DNA from: Streptomyces flaveolus
GTDB taxonomy: Bacteria > Actinomycetota > Actinomycetes > Streptomycetales > Streptomycetaceae
Assembly: GCF_014648815.1 (NCBI RefSeq)
Contig: NZ_BMRV01000001.1
Span: forward strand, 620,001 to 684,000
Length of the DNA stretch: 64,000 nucleotides
Direction of reading: 5' to 3'
Positions within the stretch are counted from its first letter, which is position 1, and the number at the start of each line of letters is the position of its first letter. Under the pieces are notes generated by a model that saw only the letters and a program-made list of their open reading frames with translations, made no database searches and was not told the origin of the DNA. Positions 9,719-18,262 of this stretch are shown here, piece after piece. The translations under genes were made by a program, and so were the position numbers.

Positions 9719-9865
9719 GACCGGCTCCCTCGTACTAGTCTGCGGCTCTTCCGACCGGCCTGTCCCGGGCGTCGGGCACGGGACTCGGTGGGTTCCGTGC
9801 GGCCCCGGAAGACGGCTCTTGTGCCGGATATGCGGCTGTTCGCCCTGGGTGGACGGCTTCGCGCA

Positions 9866-9894
9866 TTGACCATGCCCGGCCGCCCCCGTATGCT
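9866..9894 (+). promoter_or_regulatory. rpsA promoter, near-consensus sigma-70 (HrdB) type
   Basis: TTGACC (9866-9871), a 17-base spacer and TATGCT (9889-9894), close to TTGACA-17-TATAAT. It is the best vegetative promoter I can see in the window. It predicts a transcript start near 9901 and a leader of about 190 bases before rpsA. Together with the leader hairpin it accounts for the gap between the methyltransferase and rpsA (about 370 bases), in which I see no gene. Confidence 0.75.
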
Positions 9895-9974
9895 ACAAGT
9901 TGCGCTGCGGGCCTGCGCACCTCAGACGTAGCAGGTCGCGCTCGCATCTGTTGTATGTCCCCTCGGTTCTCGAG

Positions 9975-9998
9975 GCGTCGCCAGTTTTTCGGTGACGC
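9975..9998 (+). promoter_or_regulatory. hairpin in the rpsA leader
   Basis: GCGTCGCC (9975-9982) pairs with GGTGACGC (9991-9998), eight base pairs including one G-U, around a U-rich loop (AGTTTTTC). It sits about 90 bases before the rpsA start inside the predicted leader. In Escherichia coli, S1 represses its own mRNA through leader structure; a similar role here is inference. Confidence 0.45.
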
Positions 9999-10090
9999 TT
10001 ACTTGGCTGTCCGGCTTCTGCAGAGCGAAACGGGCTCCCGGCGTAAGCAGTACCTACGACTTCAATGTCCGTACCGGAGCCCTTTCCCAC

Positions 10091-11590
10091 ATGACGAGCA
10101 GCACCGAGACCACCGCCACCACCCCGCAGGTTGCGGTCAACGACATCGGTAACGAGGAAGCCTTCCTCGCCGCGATCGACGAGACGATCAAGTACTTCAA
10201 CGACGGCGACATCGTCGACGGCGTCATCGTGAAGGTCGACCGGGACGAGGTCCTGCTCGACATCGGTTACAAGACCGAAGGCGTTATCCCGAGCCGCGAG
10301 CTCTCGATCAAGCACGACGTCGACCCCAACGAGGTCGTCGCCGTCGGTGACGAGATCGAGGCCCTTGTTCTCCAGAAGGAGGACAAGGAAGGCCGCCTGA
10401 TCCTCTCGAAGAAGCGCGCCCAGTACGAGCGTGCCTGGGGCACCATCGAGAAGATCAAGGAAGAGGACGGGATCGTCACCGGTACCGTCATCGAGGTCGT
10501 CAAGGGTGGTCTCATCCTCGACATCGGCCTCCGCGGCTTCCTCCCGGCCTCCCTGGTCGAGATGCGCCGTGTTCGCGACCTCCAGCCCTACGTGGGCAAG
10601 GAGCTCGAGGCCAAGATCATCGAGCTGGACAAGAACCGCAACAACGTGGTCCTGTCCCGCCGTGCCTGGCTGGAGCAGACCCAGTCCGAGGTCCGCCAGA
10701 CGTTCCTCACGACCCTCCAGAAGGGTCAGGTCCGTTCCGGCGTCGTCTCCTCGATCGTCAACTTCGGTGCCTTCGTGGACCTGGGTGGCGTCGACGGCCT
10801 GGTCCACGTCTCCGAGCTGTCCTGGAAGCACATCGACCACCCGTCCGAGGTTGTCGAGGTCGGCCAGGAAGTCACCGTCGAGGTCCTCGACGTCGACATG
10901 GACCGCGAGCGTGTCTCCCTGTCGCTGAAGGCGACCCAGGAAGACCCGTGGCAGCAGTTCGCCCGCACCCACCAGATCGGCCAGGTCGTGCCCGGCAAGG
11001 TCACGAAGCTGGTTCCGTTCGGTGCGTTCGTCCGCGTGGACGAGGGCATCGAGGGTCTGGTCCACATCTCCGAGCTGGCCGAGCGCCACGTGGAGATCCC
11101 GGAGCAGGTCGTCCAGGTCAACGACGAGATCTTCGTCAAGGTCATCGACATCGACCTCGAGCGTCGCCGCATCAGCCTCTCGCTGAAGCAGGCCAACGAG
11201 GCCTTCGGTGCCGACCCGTCGGCGGTCGAGTTCGACCCGACCCTGTACGGCATGGCCGCGTCCTACGACGACCAGGGCAACTACATCTACCCCGAGGGCT
11301 TCGACCCCGAGACCAACGACTGGCTCGAGGGCTACGAGACCCAGCGCGAGGCCTGGGAGACCCAGTACGCCGAGGCGCAGCAGCGCTTCGAGCAGCACCA
11401 GGCGCAGGTCATCAAGTCCCGCGAGGCGGACGAGAAGGCCGCTGCCGAGGGTGGCGACACCGCGAGTGCGGCTCCGGCCGCGTCCGGTGGCGGTTCGTAC
11501 TCCTCCGAGGGTGGCGACAACTCCGGCGCCCTCGCGTCGGACGAGGCGCTTGCCGCGCTCCGCGAGAAGCTGGCCGGCGGCCAGAGCTGA
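10091..11590 (+). CDS. rpsA: 30S ribosomal protein S1
   Basis: 499-residue RNA-binding protein of the small subunit, needed for mRNA docking. Four S1 (OB-fold) repeats are visible: GDIVDGVIVKVDRDEVLLDIGYKTEG, then the repeat around GTVIEVVKGGLILDIGLRG, then SGVVSSIVNFGAFVDLGGVDGLVH, and finally PGKVTKLVPFGAFVRVDEGIEGLVH. An acidic, low-complexity tail follows. Four repeats is the actinobacterial form; enterobacterial S1 has six. The start MTSSTETTATT was chosen over an upstream in-frame ATG (9992) because the extra residues have no S1 similarity and GGAG lies 11 bases before 10091. Strong promoter and structured leader upstream, clear terminator downstream. Confidence 0.97.
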   Translation: MTSSTETTATTPQVAVNDIGNEEAFLAAIDETIKYFNDGDIVDGVIVKVDRDEVLLDIGYKTEGVIPSRELSIKHDVDPNEVVAVGDEIEALVLQKEDKEGRLILSKKRAQYERAWGTIEKIKEEDGIVTGTVIEVVKGGLILDIGLRGFLPASLVEMRRVRDLQPYVGKELEAKIIELDKNRNNVVLSRRAWLEQTQSEVRQTFLTTLQKGQVRSGVVSSIVNFGAFVDLGGVDGLVHVSELSWKHIDHPSEVVEVGQEVTVEVLDVDMDRERVSLSLKATQEDPWQQFARTHQIGQVVPGKVTKLVPFGAFVRVDEGIEGLVHISELAERHVEIPEQVVQVNDEIFVKVIDIDLERRRISLSLKQANEAFGADPSAVEFDPTLYGMAASYDDQGNYIYPEGFDPETNDWLEGYETQREAWETQYAEAQQRFEQHQAQVIKSREADEKAAAEGGDTASAAPAASGGGSYSSEGGDNSGALASDEALAALREKLAGGQS

Positions 11591-11625
11591 TCGCGGGCCG
11601 CTGAGGCCTAGCCGTTGACACTGAG

Positions 11626-11651
11626 GGGCCGTACCTTTCGAGGTACGGCCC
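11626..11651 (+). terminator. rpsA terminator
   Basis: An 11-base-pair perfect stem (GGGCCGTACCT with AGGTACGGCCC) capped by a TTCG tetraloop, 36 bases after the rpsA stop codon, followed by CTTCGG. Confidence 0.85.
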
Positions 11652-11780
11652 TTCGGCGTTGCCCCGGCTTTGGCCCCGGCGCTGCCGCCCCCGCCGTCAA
11701 GATCACAGCGCCCCGCTCCGGGAATGCCCGTCCCGGCACCGGCGTTATGACGTACGGACACGAGGAGGGGAGCGGTCACT

Positions 11781-12719
11781 GTGCTTGATCCGCAGGGTTT
11801 GTACGCGTGGGAGCCGAAGGGCCTGGCCGTGGTCGACACGGCACTCGCCCAGGAGTCGGCCGGGCTGGTCATGCTCTACCACTTCGACGGATACATCGAC
11901 GCCGGCGAGACCGGCGACCAGATCGTCGACCAGGTGCTCGACTCACTGCCCCACCAGGTCGTCGCCCGCTTCGACCACGACCGGCTGGTGGACTACCGGG
12001 CCCGCCGCCCGCTGCTGACCTTCAAGCGCGACACCTGGACCGACTACGAGGAACCCACCATCGAGGTGCGGCTCGTCCAGGACGCCACCGGAGCACCCTT
12101 CCTGCTGCTGTCGGGCCCCGAACCGGACGTGGAGTGGGAGCGTTTCGCCGCCGCCGTGGGACAGATCGTCGAGCGGCTCGGCGTCCGCCTCTCGGTCAAC
12201 TTCCACGGCATCCCCATGGGCGTCCCGCACACGCGCCCCGTCGGCATCACCCCGCACGGCAACCGCACCGACCTCGTCCCGGGCCACCGCAGCCCCTTCG
12301 AGGAGGCGCAGGTCCCCGGCAGCGCCGAGGCGCTCGTCGAGTACCGGCTCATGCAGGCCGGCCACGAGGTGCTGGGCGTCGCCGCGCACGTGCCGCACTA
12401 CATCGCCCGCTCCGCCTACCCGGACGCGGCGCTGACCGTCCTGGAGGCCATCACGGCGGCGACCGGACTGGTCCTGCCCGGCGTGGCGCACTCCCTGCGC
12501 ACGGAGGCCCACCGCACCCAGACCGAGATCGACCGGCAGATCCAGGAGGGCGACGAGGAGCTCACCGCGCTCGTCCAGGGCCTGGAACACCAGTACGACG
12601 CCGCCGCAGGCGCCCAGACCCGGGGCAACATGCTCGCCGAGCCGGTCGAGATCCCGTCGGCGGACGAGATCGGCCGCGAGTTCGAACGGTTCCTGGCCGA
12701 GCGGGAGGGCGAAGGCTGA
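11781..12719 (+). CDS. PAC2 family protein
   Basis: 312 residues. PAC2 proteins are ATP-grasp-unrelated proteins homologous to the proteasome assembly chaperone 2, and actinobacterial members are conserved but of unknown function. Visible family features are the N-terminal strand [18 protein letters not shown], the central [21 protein letters not shown] segment and the C-terminal helical part ([21 protein letters not shown]). The GTG start follows GGAGGGGAG at normal spacing. It lies 61 bases before coaE and is probably transcribed in the same direction as a separate unit. Confidence 0.88.
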   Translation: MLDPQGLYAWEPKGLAVVDTALAQESAGLVMLYHFDGYIDAGETGDQIVDQVLDSLPHQVVARFDHDRLVDYRARRPLLTFKRDTWTDYEEPTIEVRLVQDATGAPFLLLSGPEPDVEWERFAAAVGQIVERLGVRLSVNFHGIPMGVPHTRPVGITPHGNRTDLVPGHRSPFEEAQVPGSAEALVEYRLMQAGHEVLGVAAHVPHYIARSAYPDAALTVLEAITAATGLVLPGVAHSLRTEAHRTQTEIDRQIQEGDEELTALVQGLEHQYDAAAGAQTRGNMLAEPVEIPSADEIGREFERFLAEREGEG

Positions 12720-12761
12720 CGTCCGCGGCGCCCCGTCCGAGGCGCCGTCACCGGCAGGCCC

Positions 12762-12767
12762 TAAGCT
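12762..12767 (+). promoter_or_regulatory. -10 element for leaderless coaE
   Basis: TAAGCT lies seven bases before the coaE ATG, the spacing that places the transcript start on the A of the start codon. No ribosome binding site precedes the gene, which supports a leaderless transcript. I see no convincing -35. Confidence 0.45.
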
Positions 12768-12774
12768 TCCGCTC

Positions 12775-13377
12775 ATGCTGACAGTGGGCCTGACCGGCGG
12801 GATCGGCGCCGGCAAGAGCGAGGTGTCGCGGCTGCTCGTCGAGTGCGGAGCCGTACTGATCGACGCGGACCGCATCGCGCGCGAGGTCGTCGCGCCCGGG
12901 ACCCCGGGGCTCGCGGCGGTCGTGGAGGCGTTCGGCGCGGACGTGCTCGCCGGCGACGGCAGCCTGGACCGGCCCAAGCTGGGCTCGATCGTGTTCGCCG
13001 ACCCGGCGAAGCTGGCCGCGCTCAACGCGATCGTGCACCCCCTGGTCGGCGCCCGCTCCCGCGAACTGGAGCAGTCCGCCGCCGAGGACGCCGTGGTCGT
13101 CCACGACGTCCCGCTGCTCACCGAGAACGGCCTCGCGCCCCTGTACGACGTCGTGGTCGTCGTCGACGTCGACCCGGCCACCCAGCTCGACCGGCTGGTG
13201 CGGCTGCGCGGCATGACCGAGCAGGACGCACACGCGCGCATGGCCGCCCAGGCGACCCGGGAACAGCGCCGGGAGATCGCCGACGTCGTCATCGACAACG
13301 ACGTACCGCTGGAGGAGCTCCGGCACCGGGTGAAAGAGGTGTGGGCGGAGCTGGCCCGCAGGGCGCACGGGGAGTAG
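12775..13377 (+). CDS. coaE: dephospho-CoA kinase
   Basis: 200 residues; phosphorylates the ribose 3'-OH of dephospho-CoA in the last step of coenzyme A synthesis (cytoplasm). The P-loop is GGIGAGKSE at the N-terminus. [10 protein letters not shown] carries the conserved Asp-Ala-Asp segment, followed by [34 protein letters not shown] and the lid segment [20 protein letters not shown]. Single-domain length is normal, without the UPF0157 fusion seen in mycobacteria. Probably leaderless (TAAGCT seven bases upstream). Confidence 0.95.
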   Translation: MLTVGLTGGIGAGKSEVSRLLVECGAVLIDADRIAREVVAPGTPGLAAVVEAFGADVLAGDGSLDRPKLGSIVFADPAKLAALNAIVHPLVGARSRELEQSAAEDAVVVHDVPLLTENGLAPLYDVVVVVDVDPATQLDRLVRLRGMTEQDAHARMAAQATREQRREIADVVIDNDVPLEELRHRVKEVWAELARRAHGE

Positions 13378-13475
13378 CCCGGCGGCCCCGGCGAGGACCC
13401 CGCCGCCCCGGCCGGCCCAGGAATAGCGGCCTCCGTGCGGGCGTTGATCCCTTCCAGCGAGGGAAGGACTCTGCC

Positions 13476-13856
13476 GTGCCCGAGACCAGCGGTCCGACCG
13501 GACGGACTCCGGAGACGGACGTCATCGACTTCCGCGCCGCCGAGCAACTGCTCGCCGCGCGTGATCCCGGGGGCGCGGTGAAGCTCCTCGACCAAGTCAT
13601 CGCAGCGCATCCGGAGAGCACCGCGGCACGGCTGCTGCGCGCCCGTGCCTTCTTCGCGGCGGCGCAGCTCAGACCGGCCGAGCTGGAGTTCACCATCGTC
13701 CTGGAACGCGAGCCGGACAACGCGTTCGCGCATTTCGCGCTGGCCCGCACCTTCGAGCGCCGGGGCTGCCCCGACCAGGCCAGACGCCACTTCCGGCTGG
13801 CGGCGGCCTTGGACCCGAACCCGGAGTACCTGCAACAGGCGCGGTTCGACTCCTGA
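13476..13856 (+). CDS. tetratricopeptide-repeat protein
   Basis: 126 residues starting at a GTG preceded by GAGGGAAGGA. Two to three helical TPR-like units cover most of the protein: AEQLLAARDPGGAVKLLDQVIAAHP, then ARLLRARAFFAAAQLRPAELEFTIVLEREP, then AFAHFALARTFERRGCPDQARRHFRLAAALDPNPEY. TPR proteins act as protein-interaction scaffolds; no partner is evident. It lies 98 bases after coaE and is convergent with the DUF6343 gene. Confidence 0.82.
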   Translation: MPETSGPTGRTPETDVIDFRAAEQLLAARDPGGAVKLLDQVIAAHPESTAARLLRARAFFAAAQLRPAELEFTIVLEREPDNAFAHFALARTFERRGCPDQARRHFRLAAALDPNPEYLQQARFDS

Positions 13857-13901
13857 TCCCTTGGCGGGCGGCCGGGGTCCCGGGCGTCAGGTGTGCGGCG
13901 C

Positions 13902-14225
13902 TCAGTCCCACGGGCTCCCGCGTGTCCCCGGCTTCCTGGGCGGCCGTGGCGGCGGATCGGTCCGTATGCGGTGCTCCGGCGGCCGGTACGGCGGGACGTC
14001 GCGGCCGGGCTGGTAGTGCGGGCCCTGGCGGATGTGCCGGAGGACCACCGTCAGGTCGACCGTGATGATCAGCCACAGCACCCCGAAGGCCGCGGCCCAG
14101 CCGGGCCGCCCGGTGAGCGCGAAGACGGCCGTCCCGAAGATCGTCCAGACCACTCCCCACACGCACAGCCACAAACGCGCCCGCAGGGCACTGCGCGCGG
14201 TTGTCGGTTCACTGCCTGTACGCAT
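13902..14225 (-). CDS. DUF6343-type small membrane protein
   Basis: 107 residues. Two hydrophobic segments (about residues 17-37, LWLCVWGVVWTIFGTAVFAL, and 42-62, WAAAFGVLWLIITVDLTVV) are followed by a basic, Pro/Arg-rich cytoplasmic tail (HYQPGRDVPPYRPPEHRIRT). The ATG at 14225 has AGGAG nine bases upstream. Family assignment is from general resemblance to small Streptomyces proteins of this layout; function unknown. Confidence 0.72.
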   Translation of the reverse strand: MRTGSEPTTARSALRARLWLCVWGVVWTIFGTAVFALTGRPGWAAAFGVLWLIITVDLTVVLRHIRQGPHYQPGRDVPPYRPPEHRIRTDPPPRPPRKPGTRGSPWD

Positions 14226-14291
14226 GGGACCACTGCTCCTGTCAAAGAACGTACTCCCGGAAAGCCGGGGAGGAAACCGAGCCGTGCGGCG

Positions 14292-14326
14292 GGACCGGGC
14301 CGTGCGACCGGCGGACCGGGCCGTGC
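14292..14326 (+). repeat. 14-base direct repeat upstream of the methyltransferase gene
   Basis: GGACCGGGCCGTGC occurs at 14292-14305 and again at 14313-14326, offset by 21 bases (two helical turns). It sits in the 255-base gap between the divergent DUF6343 and methyltransferase genes, where I see nothing else definite. It could be a regulatory site; chance is possible at this GC content. Confidence 0.4.
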
Positions 14327-14480
14327 CGCCCGACCTCGCTGTCTTCCGCGACCCCGACACGGCACGGCTGGTTTGCCGCTCTGCGCCGGCGACCGCCGGG
14401 CGCTCACTCGATCGGGTGAACCGGCCTCGGAGTGGAACGACTGTGCGGATGCGGTCCGTTGGACGGGCATGGAGCTGAAA

Positions 14481-15167
14481 ATGAGAGAGGGACACCAGGG
14501 GACGGGACCCGGAGCCATCACTCCGGACGGCTGCGCGGTCGAGCTCTACTCCCGGCTGCCCGTCGGCGCCGAGCCGGACATCGTGGCCTCCGCGGTGCCC
14601 GCGGGCGCACGCATTCTGGAACTGGGCAGCGGGGTGGGCCGCATGACCCGGCCGCTGCTGGAGCGCGGGTTCGCCGTCACGGCGGTCGACGAGTCCGCCG
14701 AGATGCTGGAGCACGTGCGCGGAGCACGGACGATATGCGGCCCGATCGAGCACCTCGACCTGGGGGAGACGTTCGACGCGGTGATGCTGGCGTCGTTCCT
14801 CGTCCACGCCGGGGACGTCGAGGTCAGAAGGGGGCTGCTGAGTGCGTGCGCCCGGCATGTCGCGGAGGACGGCTGCGTACTGATCCAGCGGGAGGGCGAG
14901 GACTACCACACGAACGTGCCGCGCGAACGGGTGGACCCCAGCGGTTTCACCGTGCGGATCGTGTCGGCGGAGCCGGTCGGGGACGGCGTCAACTCGGTTC
15001 ACGTGGAGTACGCGTTCCCGGACGCGGTCTGGACGCAGACCTTCCGTGCCCGGCCGCTGACCGCGGAGCAGTTCGAGGAGGCGCTCGCAGAGGCGGGACT
15101 GAGGGTGGACCGGTATCTCACCGAGGACGGGACGTGGGTGCGGGCGGTTCCCGCGGGCCAGGGCTAG
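14481..15167 (+). CDS. class I SAM-dependent methyltransferase
   Basis: 228 residues. Motif I is ARILELGSGVGRMTRPLLERG, followed by FAVTAVDESAEMLEHVRGA and FDAVMLASFLVHAGD. The C-terminal half (FRARPLTAEQFEEALAEAGLRV) is typical of small-molecule methyltransferases. Substrate unknown. The ATG at 14481 is preferred over one at 14469 because GGAG stands six bases before it. It is divergent from the DUF6343 gene. Confidence 0.85.
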   Translation: MREGHQGTGPGAITPDGCAVELYSRLPVGAEPDIVASAVPAGARILELGSGVGRMTRPLLERGFAVTAVDESAEMLEHVRGARTICGPIEHLDLGETFDAVMLASFLVHAGDVEVRRGLLSACARHVAEDGCVLIQREGEDYHTNVPRERVDPSGFTVRIVSAEPVGDGVNSVHVEYAFPDAVWTQTFRARPLTAEQFEEALAEAGLRVDRYLTEDGTWVRAVPAGQG

Positions 15168-15292
15168 GGAAGCGGCGTCGGAGGCGGCGCGGGAAAGGGG
15201 GGCGGTCGTCGCGGCAGAGGCGATGAGTTCCGGGGCGGGCAGGGGTCTGCCTCCCCGACAGCAGCACGGACCGCCCAGCCCAGGAGACCCCC

Positions 15293-15748
15293 ATGTCCGA
15301 GACCACGGCCACCGCCTCCGTCACGTCCACCTCCGCCGTCACCTCCGGGGCCTCCGTCCCGGCGGCCCGCGGGCGCGGTGCCCGGATCGCCCTGCGTGGG
15401 GTGCAGGTGATGCTCGCGCTGTTCTTCGCCGTCGCGAGCGCCCTGCCGAAGCTGATCGCCCACGCGTCGGCGGCCGAGACCTTCGACGAGATGGGCTGGG
15501 GCGATGCCGGCATGTACGCCGTCGGCATCCTCGAACTGGCCGGAGCGATCGCCCTGTTGGTGCCCGTGCTCCAGTCGGTGGCGGCGACGGCACTGAGCGG
15601 GCTGATGGTGGGCGCGTTCCTCGTCCAGCTCACCTGCTTCGACGGCGAGAACGCGGCGACGCCGCTCATCCTGATGGTCCCGCTGCTGCTCGTGGCCTGG
15701 GCCCGCCGGGGGCACAACGCGGAGCTGCTCCGCCTGGTCCGCGGATGA
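15293..15748 (+). CDS. DoxX family membrane protein
   Basis: 151 residues with about four hydrophobic segments: RIALRGVQVMLALFFAVASALPKL, MYAVGILELAGAIALLVPVLQ, AATALSGLMVGAFLVQLTCF and PLILMVPLLLVAWARRG. The GILELAGAIALL segment and overall layout match DoxX/DoxD-like proteins, which are linked to membrane redox functions in some bacteria. The precise role is unknown. The ATG follows AGGAG at seven bases. Confidence 0.8.
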   Translation: MSETTATASVTSTSAVTSGASVPAARGRGARIALRGVQVMLALFFAVASALPKLIAHASAAETFDEMGWGDAGMYAVGILELAGAIALLVPVLQSVAATALSGLMVGAFLVQLTCFDGENAATPLILMVPLLLVAWARRGHNAELLRLVRG

Positions 15749-15822
15749 CAGGCCCGCGGGCGGTCCGGACCCGCACGCCACCGCCCCGCCCCCGGACCCG
15801 GTCCGGGAGCGGGTCCGTCGTC

Positions 15823-16353
15823 TCAGGCGCCTTCCGGCCGGCCCAGGCCCTCCAGGCCGCGCAGGCGTTCCAGCTCGCGCCGGTCCCGCTTGGTCGGGCG
15901 TCCGGCGCCGCGGTCGCGGATGCCGGCCGGGGCGACGGCCTCGCGGGGCGGGGGCGGCGGGGAGTTGTCGATGTAGCACTGGACGGCGACCGGGGCCCCG
16001 ACCCGCTTGCGGATCAGCCGCTTCACGACGACGACCCGCTCCCTGCCCTCGTGCCGCAGGCGCACTTCGTCGCCGACACGCAGGGAGTACGCGGGCTTCA
16101 CGCGCTCCCCGTTCACCCGGACGTGACCGCCCCGGCAGGCGGTCGCACCGAGGGAGCGGGTCTTGATCAGGCGGACGGCCCAGATCCAGCTGTCGACCCG
16201 GACACTCTCGCCGTGCTGCGGCCCGGCAGCCTCGGCGGCGGCGATCGCGGCGGCGGTCTTCGGGTCCGGGGCGTGGTCGGCGGCCTTCGCCTCGGCGGGG
16301 TCCGGTACGGCAGTCGCCTCGCCGTTTCTGCCTTCGTCATGCTCGGAAGCCAT
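15823..16353 (-). CDS. S4-domain RNA-binding protein, Hsp15-like
   Basis: 176 residues. The S4 domain begins after an Ala-rich N-terminal extension: VRVDSWIWAVRLIKTRSLGATACRGGHVRVNGERVKPAYSLRVGD, closely matching HslR/Hsp15, which binds stalled 50S subunits carrying nascent chains. The C-terminal tail is basic (GRPTKRDRRELERLR), fitting rRNA contact. The extension of about 50 residues before the domain is not part of the Hsp15 family. It is convergent with the DoxX gene. Confidence 0.85.
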   Translation of the reverse strand: MASEHDEGRNGEATAVPDPAEAKAADHAPDPKTAAAIAAAEAAGPQHGESVRVDSWIWAVRLIKTRSLGATACRGGHVRVNGERVKPAYSLRVGDEVRLRHEGRERVVVVKRLIRKRVGAPVAVQCYIDNSPPPPPREAVAPAGIRDRGAGRPTKRDRRELERLRGLEGLGRPEGA

Positions 16354-16519
16354 GCCCCGACCTTAGTCGCCCGGCCCCGTGAGGGGGATCGGATATCGGC
16401 GGGGCAGGACGCCGGGACGCGAGCGCCGGGACGCCGGGTTGCCGTGCCGACCGGCAGGCGGCGGCACGGTGATCCCCCGGGCGGCGGCGCGGTGGTCCGG
16501 TGGTCTTACGGTGGGGGAC

Positions 16520-17242
16520 ATGGACACCAGCGGCCTCGTCGGACTCGATCAGCGGATCGCGGGGTGCCGGGCCTGTCCGCGGCTGGTCGACTGGCGGGAG
16601 GAGGTGGCCCGCACCAAGCGGGCGGCCTTCGCCGACTGGACGTACTGGGGCCGCCCGGTGCCCGGCTTCGGCCCGCCGGACGCGCGCCTGCTGATCGTCG
16701 GGCTCGCCCCCGCGGCCCACGGCGGCAACCGCACCGGCCGGATGTTCACCGGCGACCGCTCCGGTGACGTGCTGTACCAGGCGCTGTACGACGTGGGGCT
16801 CGCGTCCCAGCCCACCGCGGTCTCCGCCGACGACGGCCTGGAACTGCACGGCGTGCGCGTCACCTCCCCGGTGCACTGCGCCCCGCCCGCCAACAAACCC
16901 ACCCCCACGGAGCGCGACACCTGCCGCCCGTGGCTCGTCCAGGAACTGGGCCTGCTGCGGCCGACGCTGCGCGCCGTGGTCGTCCTCGGCGCCTTCGGGT
17001 GGCAGGCCGCGCTGCCCGCGGTCGCCGCGGCCGGCTGGACCGTCCCCCGGCCCCGCCCCGCCTTCGCACACGGCGCCCACGTCACGCTGCACGCCCCCGA
17101 CGACCCCGACCTGCACCTCTTCGGCTGCTTCCACGTCAGCCAGCGCAACACCTTCACCGGCCGGCTCACCCCCGAAATGTTGCGGGAGGTGCTGCGCACC
17201 GCCGCAGGGGCGGCGGGCCTGCCCACGGCGGAAAGGGGATGA
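16520..17242 (+). CDS. uracil-DNA glycosylase, family 5 (UdgB)
   Basis: 240 residues; removes uracil and related deaminated bases from DNA. Motif A is GLAPAAHGGNRTGRMFTGD, the family 5 form lacking the usual Asp. Motif B is HVSQRNTFTGRL. Four cysteines fit the iron-sulphur cluster: CRACP near the N-terminus, then HCAPP and DTCRPW. The ATG at 16520 is preceded by GGGGG and by TACGGT seven bases upstream, so either a leadered or leaderless start is possible. It is followed directly by prolyl aminopeptidase. Confidence 0.93.
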   Translation: MDTSGLVGLDQRIAGCRACPRLVDWREEVARTKRAAFADWTYWGRPVPGFGPPDARLLIVGLAPAAHGGNRTGRMFTGDRSGDVLYQALYDVGLASQPTAVSADDGLELHGVRVTSPVHCAPPANKPTPTERDTCRPWLVQELGLLRPTLRAVVVLGAFGWQAALPAVAAAGWTVPRPRPAFAHGAHVTLHAPDDPDLHLFGCFHVSQRNTFTGRLTPEMLREVLRTAAGAAGLPTAERG

Positions 17243-17262
17243 TCCGGCCGGGCCGCCGACGC

Positions 17263-17268
17263 TACGGT
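17263..17268 (+). promoter_or_regulatory. -10 element for leaderless prolyl aminopeptidase
   Basis: TACGGT lies six bases before the ATG at 17275, with no ribosome site between. This fits leaderless transcription starting at the ATG. Confidence 0.4.
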
Positions 17269-17274
17269 GCCCCG

Positions 17275-18240
17275 ATGGGCCTGTATCCGAAGACCGAACC
17301 GTACGACCACGGCATGCTCGACGTCGGCGACGGCAACCACGTCTACTGGGAGACCTCCGGGAACCCGCACGGCAAGCCGGCACTGGTGCTGCACGGCGGG
17401 CCCGGGTCCCGCACGAGCCCCAACCTCCGGCGCTACTTCGACCCGGCCGCGTACCGGATCGTGCTGCTCGACCAGCGCGGCGCCGGACGGTCGGTACCCG
17501 CGGCGAGCGACCACGCCACCGACATGAGCGTGAACACGACCGCCCACGTCATGGCGGACCTGGAGCGCCTGCGCGCCCACCTGAGCATCGAGCGGTGGCT
17601 GGTGTGGGGCGTGTCGTGGGGGTCGGCCCTGGCGCTGCGGTACGCACAGACCCACCCGGGCGTCGTGTCCGAACTCGTACTGACCGGCGTCGCGACCGGC
17701 TCGAACCCCGAAGTGGACCTGCTCACCCGAGGGCTGGGGAACATCTTCCCGGAGGCCCACGAGCGGTTCCTCGCCGAGCTGCCGGCCGACGAGCGCGACG
17801 GCAATCCGGCCGCCGCCTACAGCCGGCTGCTGGAGTCACCCGACCCGGCCGTGCGGGAGCGGGCCGCGCGGGCCTGGACCGACTGGGAGACGGCGATCAT
17901 CCCCGCGCCGCCGGGCTCGGTCGCGCGTTTCCAGGACCCGGTGTTCCGCCTGGGCTTCGCCCGTACCGTCACGCACTACTGGGGCAACGACCACTTCCTC
18001 GGCGACGGCAACGACGAGGGAGTGGTCCTGCGGGACGCGCACCTGCTCAAGGGCATCCCGGGCACCCTGGTGCAGGGCAGCCTCGACTTCGGCAACCTCC
18101 TCGGCATCGTCTGGCGGCTCCACCACGCCTGGCCGGACAGCGAGCTGGTGGTCGTGGACGAGGCAGGACACGACGCCGGAGCGGTCGGGGACGACGCGCT
18201 GGTGGCCGCGACCGACAAGTACGCCCGCGCCGAGGCCTGA
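17275..18240 (+). CDS. pip: prolyl aminopeptidase (proline iminopeptidase)
   Basis: 321-residue alpha/beta-hydrolase of peptidase family S33; releases N-terminal proline from peptides in the cytoplasm. Diagnostic motifs are LHGGPGSRTSPN (oxyanion hole), LLDQRGAGRS, the nucleophile elbow WGVSWGSALALRYAQTHP, the acid segment QGSLDFGN and the catalytic His in DEAGHDAG. The N-terminus GLYPKTEPYDHGMLDVGDG matches the family, so ATG 17275 is preferred to an in-frame ATG at 17239 that overlaps the previous stop codon. Confidence 0.93.
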   Translation: MGLYPKTEPYDHGMLDVGDGNHVYWETSGNPHGKPALVLHGGPGSRTSPNLRRYFDPAAYRIVLLDQRGAGRSVPAASDHATDMSVNTTAHVMADLERLRAHLSIERWLVWGVSWGSALALRYAQTHPGVVSELVLTGVATGSNPEVDLLTRGLGNIFPEAHERFLAELPADERDGNPAAAYSRLLESPDPAVRERAARAWTDWETAIIPAPPGSVARFQDPVFRLGFARTVTHYWGNDHFLGDGNDEGVVLRDAHLLKGIPGTLVQGSLDFGNLLGIVWRLHHAWPDSELVVVDEAGHDAGAVGDDALVAATDKYARAEA

Positions 18241-18262
18241 CCGGAGCGGCCGAGCCAGAGCC

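Noticed and set aside
12745..12767. A sixth damage-type promoter at coaE
   Set aside because: CCGTCACCG at the right spacing from TAAGCT matches only five of nine positions of TTGTCRGTG, unlike the other five sites.
16490..16520. A damage promoter before the uracil-DNA glycosylase gene
   Set aside because: TACGGT is present near the start, but the sequence eight bases upstream (CGGTGGTCC) does not fit the element.
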